Below are positions 1 through 6,862 of a stretch of 8,150 nucleotides of DNA, one piece after another. Numbering within the stretch: the first letter of the stretch is position 1; each line of letters begins with the position of its first letter. Origin of the DNA: Bacteroidia bacterium (lineage in GTDB: Bacteria > Bacteroidota > Bacteroidia > AKYH767-A > OLB10). The stretch covers positions 1 through 8,150 of the forward strand of contig JANWID010000369.1 in the NCBI GenBank assembly GCA_025450095.1, read 5' to 3'. Position numbers and translations under genes: made by a program. A model generated the notes under the pieces. That model saw only the letters and a list, made by a program, of their open reading frames with translations. It did no database searches and was not told where the DNA came from.

Positions 1-494
1 CCTTTCACTACTGGTGCCAGGATGATGATCTTCTGATCACGGACTTTTTCACGTATCAGGCTGATGATCTGATCATCGGTAAGCCGGATCATTTTTTCGC
101 CGGTAACATAGGAAATGGCTTCTCCCGCACGGGCAAAAAGCAGTCGCATGAAATCATATATCTCCGTTGTGGTTCCGACTGTCGACCTGGGATTGGTGTT
201 GGTGGTTTTTTGTTCAATGGAAATAACCGGGCTCAGACCGCTGATCTTGTCTACATCGGGACGTTCCATATTTCCCAGGAAATTCCTCGCGTAAGCAGAA
301 AATGTTTCCATATACCGGCGCTGTCCTTCGGCATAAATGGTGTCGAATGCCAGCGACGATTTTCCGCTACCGCTCAACCCGGTGATAACCACGAGTTTTT
401 CCCTGGGAAAAGTAAGATCGATGTTTCGCAGGTTATGCACCCGGGCACCTAAAATCTCAATTTGCTCTATTTGTGCTTCGGTAATGGTATCCAT
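1..494 (-). CDS. uvrA: UvrA excinuclease ABC subunit A, N-terminal 164 residues (partial)
   Basis: This is the DNA-damage recognition ATPase of nucleotide excision repair, a cytoplasmic protein that loads UvrB at lesions. The frame runs from ATG at 494 to the left edge without a stop, so only about 164 of the usual 940 or so residues are present. The Walker A loop GLSGSGKSS lies at residues 39-47, followed by the UvrA-specific [21 protein letters not shown] stretch (50-70) and the Q-loop region [17 protein letters not shown] (91-107). After LLFARAGE the protein reads SYVTGEKM, where canonical UvrA (from memory) has a Cys-Pro-x-His/Cys motif; this variant resembles UvrA copies I recall from Bacteroidota, several of which carry more than one UvrA. 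It lies downstream of the nuo operon on the same strand but behind a 222-bp gap with its own promoter-like element, so it is probably a separate unit. The family call is secure; which UvrA paralog it is remains less sure. Confidence 0.95.
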   Translation of the reverse strand, partial: MDTITEAQIEQIEILGARVHNLRNIDLTFPREKLVVITGLSGSGKSSLAFDTIYAEGQRRYMETFSAYARNFLGNMERPDVDKISGLSPVISIEQKTTNTNPRSTVGTTTEIYDFMRLLFARAGEAISYVTGEKMIRLTDDQIISLIREKVRDQKIIILAPVVK

Positions 495-506
495 AAAAAG
501 AGAGTG

Positions 507-514
507 CAAAAGTA
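507..514 (-). promoter_or_regulatory. Bacteroidota-type -7 promoter element before uvrA
   Basis: The minus strand reads TACTTTTG, a full match to the Bacteroidota sigma-factor -7 consensus TAnnTTTG. It ends 12 bp before the uvrA ATG. A start site about 5-7 bp past the element would leave a leader of only a few bases, which would be nearly leaderless. No convincing TTG-type -33 element is seen 17-23 bp further upstream, where the strand is a C-rich run (about 532-545), so the upstream half of the promoter is weak or unusual. The match and position are seen; promoter activity is inferred. Confidence 0.55.
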
Positions 515-590
515 CGGAATTTTTGGATGCGGGAAGGGGGAGGGACTATCCCAGGGTTGAGTGATAACGTGGAGAGATGGAGAATATTAC

Positions 591-604
591 AATCAAGAAT
601 CAAA
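591..604. repeat. Two-copy heptamer repeat AATCAAG/AATCAAA
   Basis: Two adjacent 7-bp units, AATCAAG and AATCAAA, lie in the gap between the nuo operon and uvrA. Two copies alone could be chance. They are listed because the other two intergenic gaps of the window also hold period-7 repeats. Confidence 0.3.
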
Positions 605-620
605 AGCGCCTAACAAAAAG

Positions 621-684
621 GGAACACGGATTGGGCAGATTAAGCGGATTTACACGGATTTATTTTAGAAAGATTTAATCTGTG
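621..684. repeat. Intergenic CGGATT-rich repeat element with inverted arm
   Basis: Four related octamers follow one another at 9-10 bp steps: CACGGATT (625-632), GGCAGATT (634-641), AGCGGATT (643-650) and CACGGATT (653-660). The nonamer ACACGGATT is exactly repeated at 624-632 and 652-660. Downstream, TTAATCTG (675-682) is the exact reverse complement of CAGATTAA (636-643), so the element can fold into an 8-bp stem with a 31-nt loop. It has no coding content. I recall similar sequences with the core ATCCGTGTAAATCCG scattered between genes in environmental Bacteroidota and related genomes, so it is probably one copy of a dispersed intergenic repeat. It lies just after the last gene of the nuo operon and may form the 3' end of that transcript, but it is not a typical intrinsic terminator because no U-run follows the stem directly. 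Confidence 0.6.
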
Positions 685-716
685 ATTTTTCATTTAAATA
701 GATCTGTAATTGCTAC

Positions 717-1103
717 CTACGAAAGCTTCCGGTCATAATATGGAATCTCATCGTGCGAAAAATTTTCTTTTTGCAGCCAGTACGCCATGGTGACAATGGA
801 ACCTTCTTTGGTTCGGAGTAACCTGCCGTAAATTGCGTTCGTGGGATTAAAAGTCATATCGGTTACACCCACTGTGAATTTTTCTTCGGGTGGAGGTGGA
901 GGAGCTTGTGGTTGTTCGCCTTCTGCAGGTGGTGGTGCCGGAGCAGCCTTGGGAGGAGGTGATGTGATTATTACAACAGAATAACGATTAAATTCCAAAA
1001 GTGATTTCAGGAATTCAGCGCGAGCTGCACTGATATTCGATTCAACAATTGCGCATTTGACTCCGTTGAGATCTTCAAAAAGATGGTTTTTATTAATGGC
1101 CAT
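717..1103 (-). CDS. Unrecognised 128-aa soluble protein, last gene of the nuo operon
   Basis: I do not recognise this family and assign no function. The ATG at 1103 shares one base with the nuoN stop codon (TAATG), which argues for translational coupling and a real gene. There is no signal peptide or membrane segment, so a cytoplasmic protein is expected. Residues 14-47 look like strand-helix-strand (GVKCAIVES, a helix around ISAARAEFLKSLLEF, then YSVVIITS). Residues 49-74 are a linker with 13 prolines plus Ala, Glu and Gln. Residues 76-111 again look like strand-helix-strand (FTVGVTDM, a helix around NPTNAIYGRLL, then SIVTMAYWLQ). The tail is polar and acidic-basic mixed. The only cysteine is Cys17, so it is not an Fe-S protein. 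Its place suggests an accessory, assembly or regulatory factor for complex I, but that is inference from position only. I have a weak memory of similar proteins near nuoN in other Bacteroidota. Confidence 0.85.
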   Translation of the reverse strand: MAINKNHLFEDLNGVKCAIVESNISAARAEFLKSLLEFNRYSVVIITSPPPKAAPAPPPAEGEQPQAPPPPPEEKFTVGVTDMTFNPTNAIYGRLLRTKEGSIVTMAYWLQKENFSHDEIPYYDRKLS

Positions 1104-2530
1104 TACTGTGATGAAATAAGATTAAAAATAAATCCATACACGTCACCATACAACCCGGTTACTATCATACCCGCAAGGCAAATAATCAGCGCAGCTTTTG
1201 GAAACAGGTTTATAGGTAATGGTTGTATGGGTGTATCGCTTTTATCCATGAAAATGGCTTTGATCACTTTCAGGTAATAGTATAAAGCAACAATCATATT
1301 CAATGCAGCAATGATTACCAACGTATAGTTTCCTTTAGCAGCTCCTGCCATGAGCAGGAAAAATTTTCCAAAAAATCCTGCTACTGGTGGAATACCTGCG
1401 AGCGAAAATAAAGAGAGCGCCAGCACCCAGCTCAACATCGGGTTGGTCTGGTAGAATCCCCTGTAATCACTTATTGATTCTTTCCCGGTAAGGGCGCTTA
1501 CTAACGTAACAACACCAAACGCACCCAGGTTCGAAAAAATGTAAATCATTATAAAGTAAACAACCGATGTACTGCCTTCAACCGATTGACCGGTCATACC
1601 AACCAGGATGAAACCCATTTGCGCGATGGAGGAAAATGCGAGCAGTCGCTTTATGTTTTCCTGCCTTACGGCGAAAAGGTTTCCTACTATCATTGTTGCT
1701 ACTGCCAGAATAAAAATTACCTGGTACCACTGCACATCCATGGGCTGGAATGATGAATAAAGCACGGGTACCATCACAAAAAGGATTGCTCCTTTTGAAA
1801 TCACCGACAGGTATGCGGTAACAGAAGCCGGTGCTCCTTCATATACATCAGCTGTCCACAGGTGAAATGGTACTGCAGAAATCTTGAAACCAAATCCGGC
1901 AATGATCAGGATCAGAGAAAATAATTGCAGCGGTCCATGATCGAGTAATAATGGCAATGTTGTCAGACTTAATGTGCCAGTGGTTCCGTAGAACATCGAA
2001 ATACCGAACAGCAACAGCCCGGAGGAGAATGCCGACATGATGATCATTTTCATAGCTGCTTCCGCGGAACGTTTTTTATCGAGATCGAAATTAACTATCG
2101 CAGCCAGCGGAATGGTTGAAAGTTCCAGTGCTAAATAAAACATCAGCAGATGTTGTGTGGAGATCATGAAGAACATTCCAAGCAATGTGGAAAGCAATAG
2201 CATGTAAAATTCATGAACATGGCGATGTGTCCTGAGCCAGTCGTAAGCCTGGAGCGATACCAGGAGTGTACCGAGATTCAGCAGGTTTTTCTCAAATGAT
2301 AAAAATGCGTTATTGCGAAACATTTCGCCAAACAGGTTACCTTCTGCATTCATGAAAAATCCTGCGATGAAATTTAAGAGCAGCAGGAAGTTGATACTAT
2401 TTAATATTCCCCTGTTATCCGGGTTGTTTCCGGAAACAAAATCTTTCTCAGACAATTTTAAGAAAAGAATAATGAAAATCACCACCGTCACCAGCAGCTC
2501 GCTTTTCATTAATAAAAGGTATTCGATCAT
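1103..2530 (-). CDS. nuoN: NADH-quinone oxidoreductase subunit N (NuoN), antiporter-like membrane subunit
   Basis: NuoN is one of three antiporter-like subunits of the complex I membrane arm and is thought to carry one proton channel. The 475-residue product matches the usual length of about 485 and is hydrophobic throughout, with roughly 14 membrane helices. Key residues are all present: Glu136 in LALELSTIPLAA, Lys161 in AAMKMIIMSA, Lys216 in GFGFKISAVPFHLW (equivalent to E. coli Lys217) followed by TADVYEGAP, Lys246 in SVISKGAIL, and Lys389 in GFFGKFFLL (E. coli Lys395). The half-channel signature NIKRLLAFSSIAQMGF lies at 292-307. The start is the ATG at 2530, 58 bp after nuoM; a second ATG at codon 8 is possible. 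No promoter-like TAnnTTTG is seen in that gap, so it is probably read through from upstream. It overlaps the next gene by one base. Confidence 0.97.
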   Translation of the reverse strand: MIEYLLLMKSELLVTVVIFIILFLKLSEKDFVSGNNPDNRGILNSINFLLLLNFIAGFFMNAEGNLFGEMFRNNAFLSFEKNLLNLGTLLVSLQAYDWLRTHRHVHEFYMLLLSTLLGMFFMISTQHLLMFYLALELSTIPLAAIVNFDLDKKRSAEAAMKMIIMSAFSSGLLLFGISMFYGTTGTLSLTTLPLLLDHGPLQLFSLILIIAGFGFKISAVPFHLWTADVYEGAPASVTAYLSVISKGAILFVMVPVLYSSFQPMDVQWYQVIFILAVATMIVGNLFAVRQENIKRLLAFSSIAQMGFILVGMTGQSVEGSTSVVYFIMIYIFSNLGAFGVVTLVSALTGKESISDYRGFYQTNPMLSWVLALSLFSLAGIPPVAGFFGKFFLLMAGAAKGNYTLVIIAALNMIVALYYYLKVIKAIFMDKSDTPIQPLPINLFPKAALIICLAGMIVTGLYGDVYGFIFNLISSQ

Positions 2531-2558
2531 TATCAGTAGTTAATTTGTAAACTTACTT

Positions 2559-2586
2559 GTCACTCGTTACTCGTCACTCGTCACTA
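2559..2586. repeat. Fourfold heptamer tandem repeat between nuoM and nuoN
   Basis: Four adjacent 7-bp units read GTCACTC, GTTACTC, GTCACTC and GTCACTA on the plus strand; on the transcribed strand this gives a GTGACGA-like series. The array begins just 2 bp after the nuoM stop codon and fills half of the 58-bp gap before nuoN. It is the only place between nuoI and the small last gene where the tight gene packing is broken. Copy number could vary between strains by slippage without touching a coding frame. I recall similar GTGACGAGT-type runs between genes in other Bacteroidota, so a dispersed family is likely. Confidence 0.75.
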
Positions 2587-2588
2587 TT

Positions 2589-4100
2589 TTAATTTCCAAG
2601 AGTCAATCCCGGGCTTATCAATTTTTGTATTACAGCAGCTGCACCAGGCGATACCAGGTCATTCAGCCAGAACGGAGCAACTCCCATGGCAACAATTCCG
2701 GTAATAAGCACACCGGCGGCGATCTTTTCATTCCAGGTAGCATCCGTAAACACATTATCCTCGTGATTCACCTGCGGACCCATGATAACTTTTCCTACAG
2801 CACGTAATATATACACAGCCGTTACCACAATGGATGCACACGCAAGTATTGTAGCAAACCGGTACCATCCGTCAGCAATTTCCCACGATCCCATGAAAAT
2901 GGTCATCTCGGCAACAAACCCGCTGAACCCCGGTAAGCCGAGTGAGCAGAGGCCGGCAATTACAAACACTGTCGATACAAACGGAATTACTTTGAGCAAG
3001 CCACCGAGTTCCCGTACTTCTCTTGTATGCGTACGCTGGTAGATCATGCCGATGGCGGCGAAGAAGAGTGCTGTCATTAGTCCATGAGATACCATTTGCA
3101 TTACCGCACCTTTAATGGCAGTTTCAGTAAGCATGCCGATACCCAGCAAAACAAATCCGCAGTGGCTGACCGAGGAATACGCATTGATATATTTGAGATC
3201 AGTCTGCATCATGGTGGCAAATGCTCCATAAATAATCGCTATGGTGGATAACAGGATAATAATCGAAGAATATTCATGCGCTGCATCCGGCATCAGTGTA
3301 ACAGCAACTCTCAGGCAACCGTATCCACCAAGCTTCATGGAGATTCCCGCAAGGAACATGGAGGCCGCAGTAGGAGCAGAGGAGTGACCGTCGGGCACCC
3401 AGGTATGGAAAGGAAATAAAGCAGTGAAAACACCAAAGCCAATAAACAGGAACGGAAAGAAATATAACTGAACATTTAGCGGCATGTGCATTCTTTGTAT
3501 ATCGATCAAATCAAGAGTAGGCAAACCCGCAGGCGTAAACGAATTGAAATAAATTCCAATCAATCCGACAAACACCAATGCGGAACCACCCATGAGCATC
3601 AGCGCAAGCTTCATCGCACTGTATTCCTTTTTCCCGCTGCCCCAGATTCCGATGAGCATGAATTTCGGTATCACAGCTACTTCGAGGAAGAAGAACATCA
3701 GAAACAGATCGAGGGAAATAAAGAAACCATAGGCTCCCATGCTGAGGAAAAGCAACAGGAAAAAGAATTCCTTGCTCATACGTGATTCTTTCCAGGAGAC
3801 AAGCACACCAGACAAAACTATAAATGCAGTGAGCATGATCATGGCCACTGAAATTCCATCAACACCGATATGATAACCGATATTCAAAGCGCTGAACCAG
3901 GTTTGCCTTGATTCGAATATCATGGCAGCAGTATTACCGGCAGCTCTTTCTTCAAGGAAAGCATAAAACAAAAACATAGATAGCCCGAGCTGGATCACGG
4001 AGCCCATCAACGCAACCGTTCGGACAGATTTCAGCGAATTGCAGAATAACACTGCAATGGCGGAAATGAACGGTAAAATCAGCAGCAGGTTAAGGTTCAT
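2589..4100 (-). CDS. nuoM: NADH-quinone oxidoreductase subunit M (NuoM), with Phe in place of the channel lysine
   Basis: NuoM is the middle antiporter-like subunit of the complex I membrane arm. The frame is open up to 4199, but the ATG at 4100 is chosen: it lies 4 bp after the nuoL stop, gives MNLNLLLILPF with the membrane helix at the N-terminus as in the family, and gives 503 residues against 509 in E. coli. Conserved residues include Glu140 in FFFLEVAVIP (E. coli Glu144), Lys164 (E. coli Lys173), Lys256 in LAGISMKLGGYG (Lys265), His313 in SVSHCGF (His322), His339 (His348) and Glu398 in GFVAEMTIF (Glu407). The odd point is Phe225 in IGFGVFTALFPFHTW: with the constant offset of 9 that holds from Lys164 to Glu398, it falls on E. 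coli Lys234, the central proton-channel lysine. The frame is intact and the rest looks functional. The E. coli residue numbers are from memory. Confidence 0.96.
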   Translation of the reverse strand: MNLNLLLILPFISAIAVLFCNSLKSVRTVALMGSVIQLGLSMFLFYAFLEERAAGNTAAMIFESRQTWFSALNIGYHIGVDGISVAMIMLTAFIVLSGVLVSWKESRMSKEFFFLLLFLSMGAYGFFISLDLFLMFFFLEVAVIPKFMLIGIWGSGKKEYSAMKLALMLMGGSALVFVGLIGIYFNSFTPAGLPTLDLIDIQRMHMPLNVQLYFFPFLFIGFGVFTALFPFHTWVPDGHSSAPTAASMFLAGISMKLGGYGCLRVAVTLMPDAAHEYSSIIILLSTIAIIYGAFATMMQTDLKYINAYSSVSHCGFVLLGIGMLTETAIKGAVMQMVSHGLMTALFFAAIGMIYQRTHTREVRELGGLLKVIPFVSTVFVIAGLCSLGLPGFSGFVAEMTIFMGSWEIADGWYRFATILACASIVVTAVYILRAVGKVIMGPQVNHEDNVFTDATWNEKIAAGVLITGIVAMGVAPFWLNDLVSPGAAAVIQKLISPGLTLGN

Positions 4101-4104
4101 TGGC

Positions 4105-6033
4105 TCAGCTATGATAATAAATAAGGTAAACAGCAATGGAAATGATCCCGCCGATAAAATATATGGCATATTGCTGCACTTTCCCCGACTGGAATCCACG
4201 TGTCATCTCGGAGAAGAGCATGGTCAGGAAACCTGTAAAGTTCATCGTTCCATCCACGATATGCTTATCAACCCAGGCAGCAGGTTTTCCTACCATATTG
4301 AATAAAACTTTTTGCGTTACGAACAAATAAGCTTCATCAATATAAAATTTTGATTTGGCACCACGATAAAAACCTCCCATTGCCGTGGCGATCTTTGCGG
4401 GTTTTTCGCTTTCGCGATAATATAACATCCACGCAAGTGAAATTCCGGTGACTGCTATCAGCACGGGTCCGATTGAAAACAGCATATGTATTCCTCCGTG
4501 TGCCGGTATACCAGTTGGTGTTACGAAATTTCCAAAAGGAACAAATCCGGAAATCACAGTCAATACAGCTAAGATGATAAGTGGAAGCTTCATGCTCAGA
4601 CTTCCTTCACCATGGTGATCATGGATGTGACTTTCTTTCCTGAAAAAGATGGAGAAATATAACCGAAACATATAGAACGCTGTGATACCTGAAGTGATCA
4701 GGGCCAGTATAAATACAACATGATTATTTTCCCAGGCAGCCAATAAAATTTCTTCCTTGCTGAAGAATCCTGCAAACGGCGGAATTCCTGAAATGGCCAG
4801 GCAAGCCAGCAGGAAAGCAATATGCGTTACCGGCATATATTTTTTTAATCCGCCCATATCGTCCATTTCATTGCTGTGAACCATGTGAATGACTGCACCG
4901 GCGGAAAGGAATAATAATGATTTGAAGAATGCATGTGTAAACAGATGGAATAACGAACCGATATATCCAGTGCTACCATCCGGTGTAATATGAGATATCC
5001 CCAACGCGAACATCATGAATCCAATTTGCGACATGGTAGAGTAGGCGAGTACCCGCTTAATATCGGTTTGCGTACATGCGATAATGGCCGCCATGACTGC
5101 GGATATCACTCCGATCCAGGTGATCAGATCCATGACAGCAGGATCGTTTACAAATACCGGGAACAATCGTGCAACAAGATAAACTCCCGCCACCACCATG
5201 GTTGCTGCGTGGATCAATGCGGATACAGGTGTGGGACCCTCCATAGCATCCGGTAGCCAGATATGCAGCGGGAACATGGCTGATTTACCTGCACCTCCAA
5301 TGAATACCAGTGTTAAAGCCCATGTCAGCGCAGATACACCGAGGAACGATGTAGTGATCATTCCCTGCAATTCCGGTGATGTGGATCCGGTAAGTTTTGA
5401 TATGATGACTGCAAAATCCAGGCTTCCCGTTCCAATGCCGAGCATCAGGATGCCGATAAGAAAACCAAGGTCTGCAAAACGTGTTACGATAAATGCCTTT
5501 TTGGAAGCTGCAACTGCAGAAGGTTTATTGAAATAATAACCGATCAGCAGGTATGAAGAAACACCTACAAGCTCCCAGAAAATATAAATCTGGAAAATGT
5601 TGGTGGAAATTACAAGTCCCAGCATCGAAAATGTAAACAGCGACAAGTACGCAAAGTACGTGCTGTAACGTTCTTCACCTTTCATATAACCGATGCTGAA
5701 CATGTGCACCATCAGTGAAACAAAAGTTACCACGACCAGCATCATCACGGAGACGGGGTCGAGCAAAATGCCCATATCAATGGAGAGGTTTTCGGAAAAA
5801 GAAAGCCAGGTATGTTTAATCGGAGTAATGGTTTGGTAAATACCGTCCACTATGCCATTCACAAAGAAATATTTCCACGCAGTATAAATTGAAAGGCACG
5901 TCGAAGTAAGTAATGAAAGCGTGCCCACCACGCCCGAGGCGCTACCGAAATATTTTTTACCGAAAAGTCCCAGCAGGAGGAAAGTTGCAAGTGGCAACAG
6001 AGGGATCAGGGCAATGTAGGTTGAATAATTCAT
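4105..6033 (-). CDS. nuoL: NADH-quinone oxidoreductase subunit L (NuoL), distal antiporter-like subunit
   Basis: NuoL is the outermost proton-pumping subunit of complex I and carries the long lateral helix that runs along the membrane arm. The 642-residue product compares with about 613 in E. coli. Channel residues are intact: Glu154 in IFWELVGVSSYL, Asp188 in TRFADLGF, Lys250 in GGAGKSAMFPLHIWLPDAM (E. coli Lys229), His275 in SALIHAATM, Lys371 in THAFFKSLLF and Lys426-Glu427 in GFFSKEEIL (E. coli Lys399-Asp400). A short His-rich stretch, HIHDHH (469-474), lies in the loop after about the thirteenth helix and precedes the C-terminal part with the lateral helix and last membrane segment (about 622-640). 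The ATG at 6033 is chosen, 2 bp after the nuoK stop. A TTG two codons earlier at 6039 would overlap the nuoK stop and give 644 residues. Part of the tightly packed nuo operon. Confidence 0.97.
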   Translation of the reverse strand: MNYSTYIALIPLLPLATFLLLGLFGKKYFGSASGVVGTLSLLTSTCLSIYTAWKYFFVNGIVDGIYQTITPIKHTWLSFSENLSIDMGILLDPVSVMMLVVVTFVSLMVHMFSIGYMKGEERYSTYFAYLSLFTFSMLGLVISTNIFQIYIFWELVGVSSYLLIGYYFNKPSAVAASKKAFIVTRFADLGFLIGILMLGIGTGSLDFAVIISKLTGSTSPELQGMITTSFLGVSALTWALTLVFIGGAGKSAMFPLHIWLPDAMEGPTPVSALIHAATMVVAGVYLVARLFPVFVNDPAVMDLITWIGVISAVMAAIIACTQTDIKRVLAYSTMSQIGFMMFALGISHITPDGSTGYIGSLFHLFTHAFFKSLLFLSAGAVIHMVHSNEMDDMGGLKKYMPVTHIAFLLACLAISGIPPFAGFFSKEEILLAAWENNHVVFILALITSGITAFYMFRLYFSIFFRKESHIHDHHGEGSLSMKLPLIILAVLTVISGFVPFGNFVTPTGIPAHGGIHMLFSIGPVLIAVTGISLAWMLYYRESEKPAKIATAMGGFYRGAKSKFYIDEAYLFVTQKVLFNMVGKPAAWVDKHIVDGTMNFTGFLTMLFSEMTRGFQSGKVQQYAIYFIGGIISIAVYLIYYHS

Positions 6034-6035
6034 AC

Positions 6036-6350
6036 TCAATACTTCAGATTGTCGGCATCTTCGACATCGATTGATTTATGGCTTCTGTATAGATTAATGA
6101 TAATGGCAATAGCCACCGCTGCCTCCGCAGCTGCAATGGTAATAATGAAGATGGTGAAGAAGATTCCCTCCATATTCTCGGGATACAGGTATTTGTTGAA
6201 TACAACAAAATTGATGTTTACACTATTCAACATCAGCTCGACTGCCATCAGCATAGTGATCAGGTTCCGGCGTGTAAACAAGCCATACATACCAATAAAG
6301 AATAGCGCAGTGCTTACAAACAGAATATGTGTCAGTGGAATTTCGTTCAT
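6036..6350 (-). CDS. nuoK: NADH-quinone oxidoreductase subunit K (NuoK)
   Basis: NuoK is a small three-helix subunit of the complex I membrane arm that passes charge changes from the quinone site towards the antiporter-like subunits. The product has 104 residues, close to the usual 100. Three hydrophobic helices are visible at about 7-25, 30-50 and 62-87. The two buried glutamates of the family are present: Glu38 in LMAVELMLNSVN (E. coli Glu36) and Glu76 in IAAAEAAVAIAI (E. coli Glu72). The tail after Arg89 is charged. Its ATG overlaps the nuoJ stop by 4 bp (ATGA), so translation is probably coupled. Nothing unusual is seen. Confidence 0.98.
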   Translation of the reverse strand: MNEIPLTHILFVSTALFFIGMYGLFTRRNLITMLMAVELMLNSVNINFVVFNKYLYPENMEGIFFTIFIITIAAAEAAVAIAIIINLYRSHKSIDVEDADNLKY

Positions 6351-6862
6351 CTTTGTTGCGGTGCAGATTTAATGGCAATAACAATACATCCAACCATGGC
6401 AGCGAGTAACAGGATGCTTACTACTTCGAATGGAAGCGCATATCCTCCTTCACCGCCGCTGAGCATTCCATAACCGATGCGTTCCACACCGGAATCGAAT
6501 GGTACATTCACCGGTGTAAATTCATGTTCGTAAATTAAAAGTGCAGCAAGTGAAAATCCGAATACAGAGGCGAATATCGCCGCGATATTTCGTCGGATAT
6601 GTGTTGCAGGCATTTCCCTGCCCGATTGCTGTGTGAGAAATATCGAAAAGAGAATCAGTACAACAATACCTCCGACATAAACGATCACCTGCACGGCAGC
6701 AATAAACTCAACTTCCAACCAGAAGTATAATCCGGCAATACCGACGAGTGATCCCAGCAGGTAAATTGCGGACCTGAATATTTTTCGAGTGGTAACAGCA
6801 AGAATTCCGGAACCCAGTATAACAGCAGAGATAAGATAGAAAAACACAGCTGAAACACTCAT
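6347..6862 (-). CDS. nuoJ: NADH-quinone oxidoreductase subunit J (NuoJ)
   Basis: NuoJ is a five-helix membrane subunit next to NuoK and NuoH, and its third helix changes shape during turnover. The product has 171 residues (about 184 in E. coli). The family core EFIAAVQVIVYVGGIVVLIL at residues 52-71 contains the conserved Tyr62-Val-Gly-Gly of the third helix. Helices are visible at about 4-22, 29-48, 55-76, 92-111 and 144-164. The loop between helices 4 and 5 (about 112-143) ends in a Gly-rich GGEGGYALPFEVVSILLL entry to the last helix. It overlaps nuoI and nuoK by 4 bp each (both ATGA), showing one co-transcribed block. Nothing is missing. Confidence 0.97.
   Translation of the reverse strand: MSVSAVFFYLISAVILGSGILAVTTRKIFRSAIYLLGSLVGIAGLYFWLEVEFIAAVQVIVYVGGIVVLILFSIFLTQQSGREMPATHIRRNIAAIFASVFGFSLAALLIYEHEFTPVNVPFDSGVERIGYGMLSGGEGGYALPFEVVSILLLAAMVGCIVIAIKSAPQQR

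Noticed and set aside
636..682. Intrinsic terminator of the nuo operon
   Set aside because: The 8-bp stem is AT-rich with a 31-nt loop and is not followed directly by a U-run on the minus strand, so it is reported only as part of a repeat.
2559..2586. Possible CRISPR array
   Set aside because: Units are 7 bp and adjoin with no spacers; it is a simple tandem repeat.
4101..4199. Extension of nuoM to a start at 4199, overlapping the end of nuoL by 95 bp
   Set aside because: The extra 33 residues do not resemble the NuoM N-terminus, and the ATG at 4100, 4 bp after the nuoL stop, gives the family's usual length and first helix.
5281..5299. P-loop-like GGAGKS in NuoL, suggesting an ATPase
   Set aside because: This is the conserved channel lysine motif of NuoL (Lys250) followed by FPLHIWLPDA inside a membrane protein; no other ATPase motif is present.
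5198..5536. Plus-strand open frame of 112 codons
   Set aside because: It lies wholly antisense to nuoL, whose conserved residues show the minus strand is coding, and its translation has no recognisable domain. The other plus-strand open frames fail on the same grounds.
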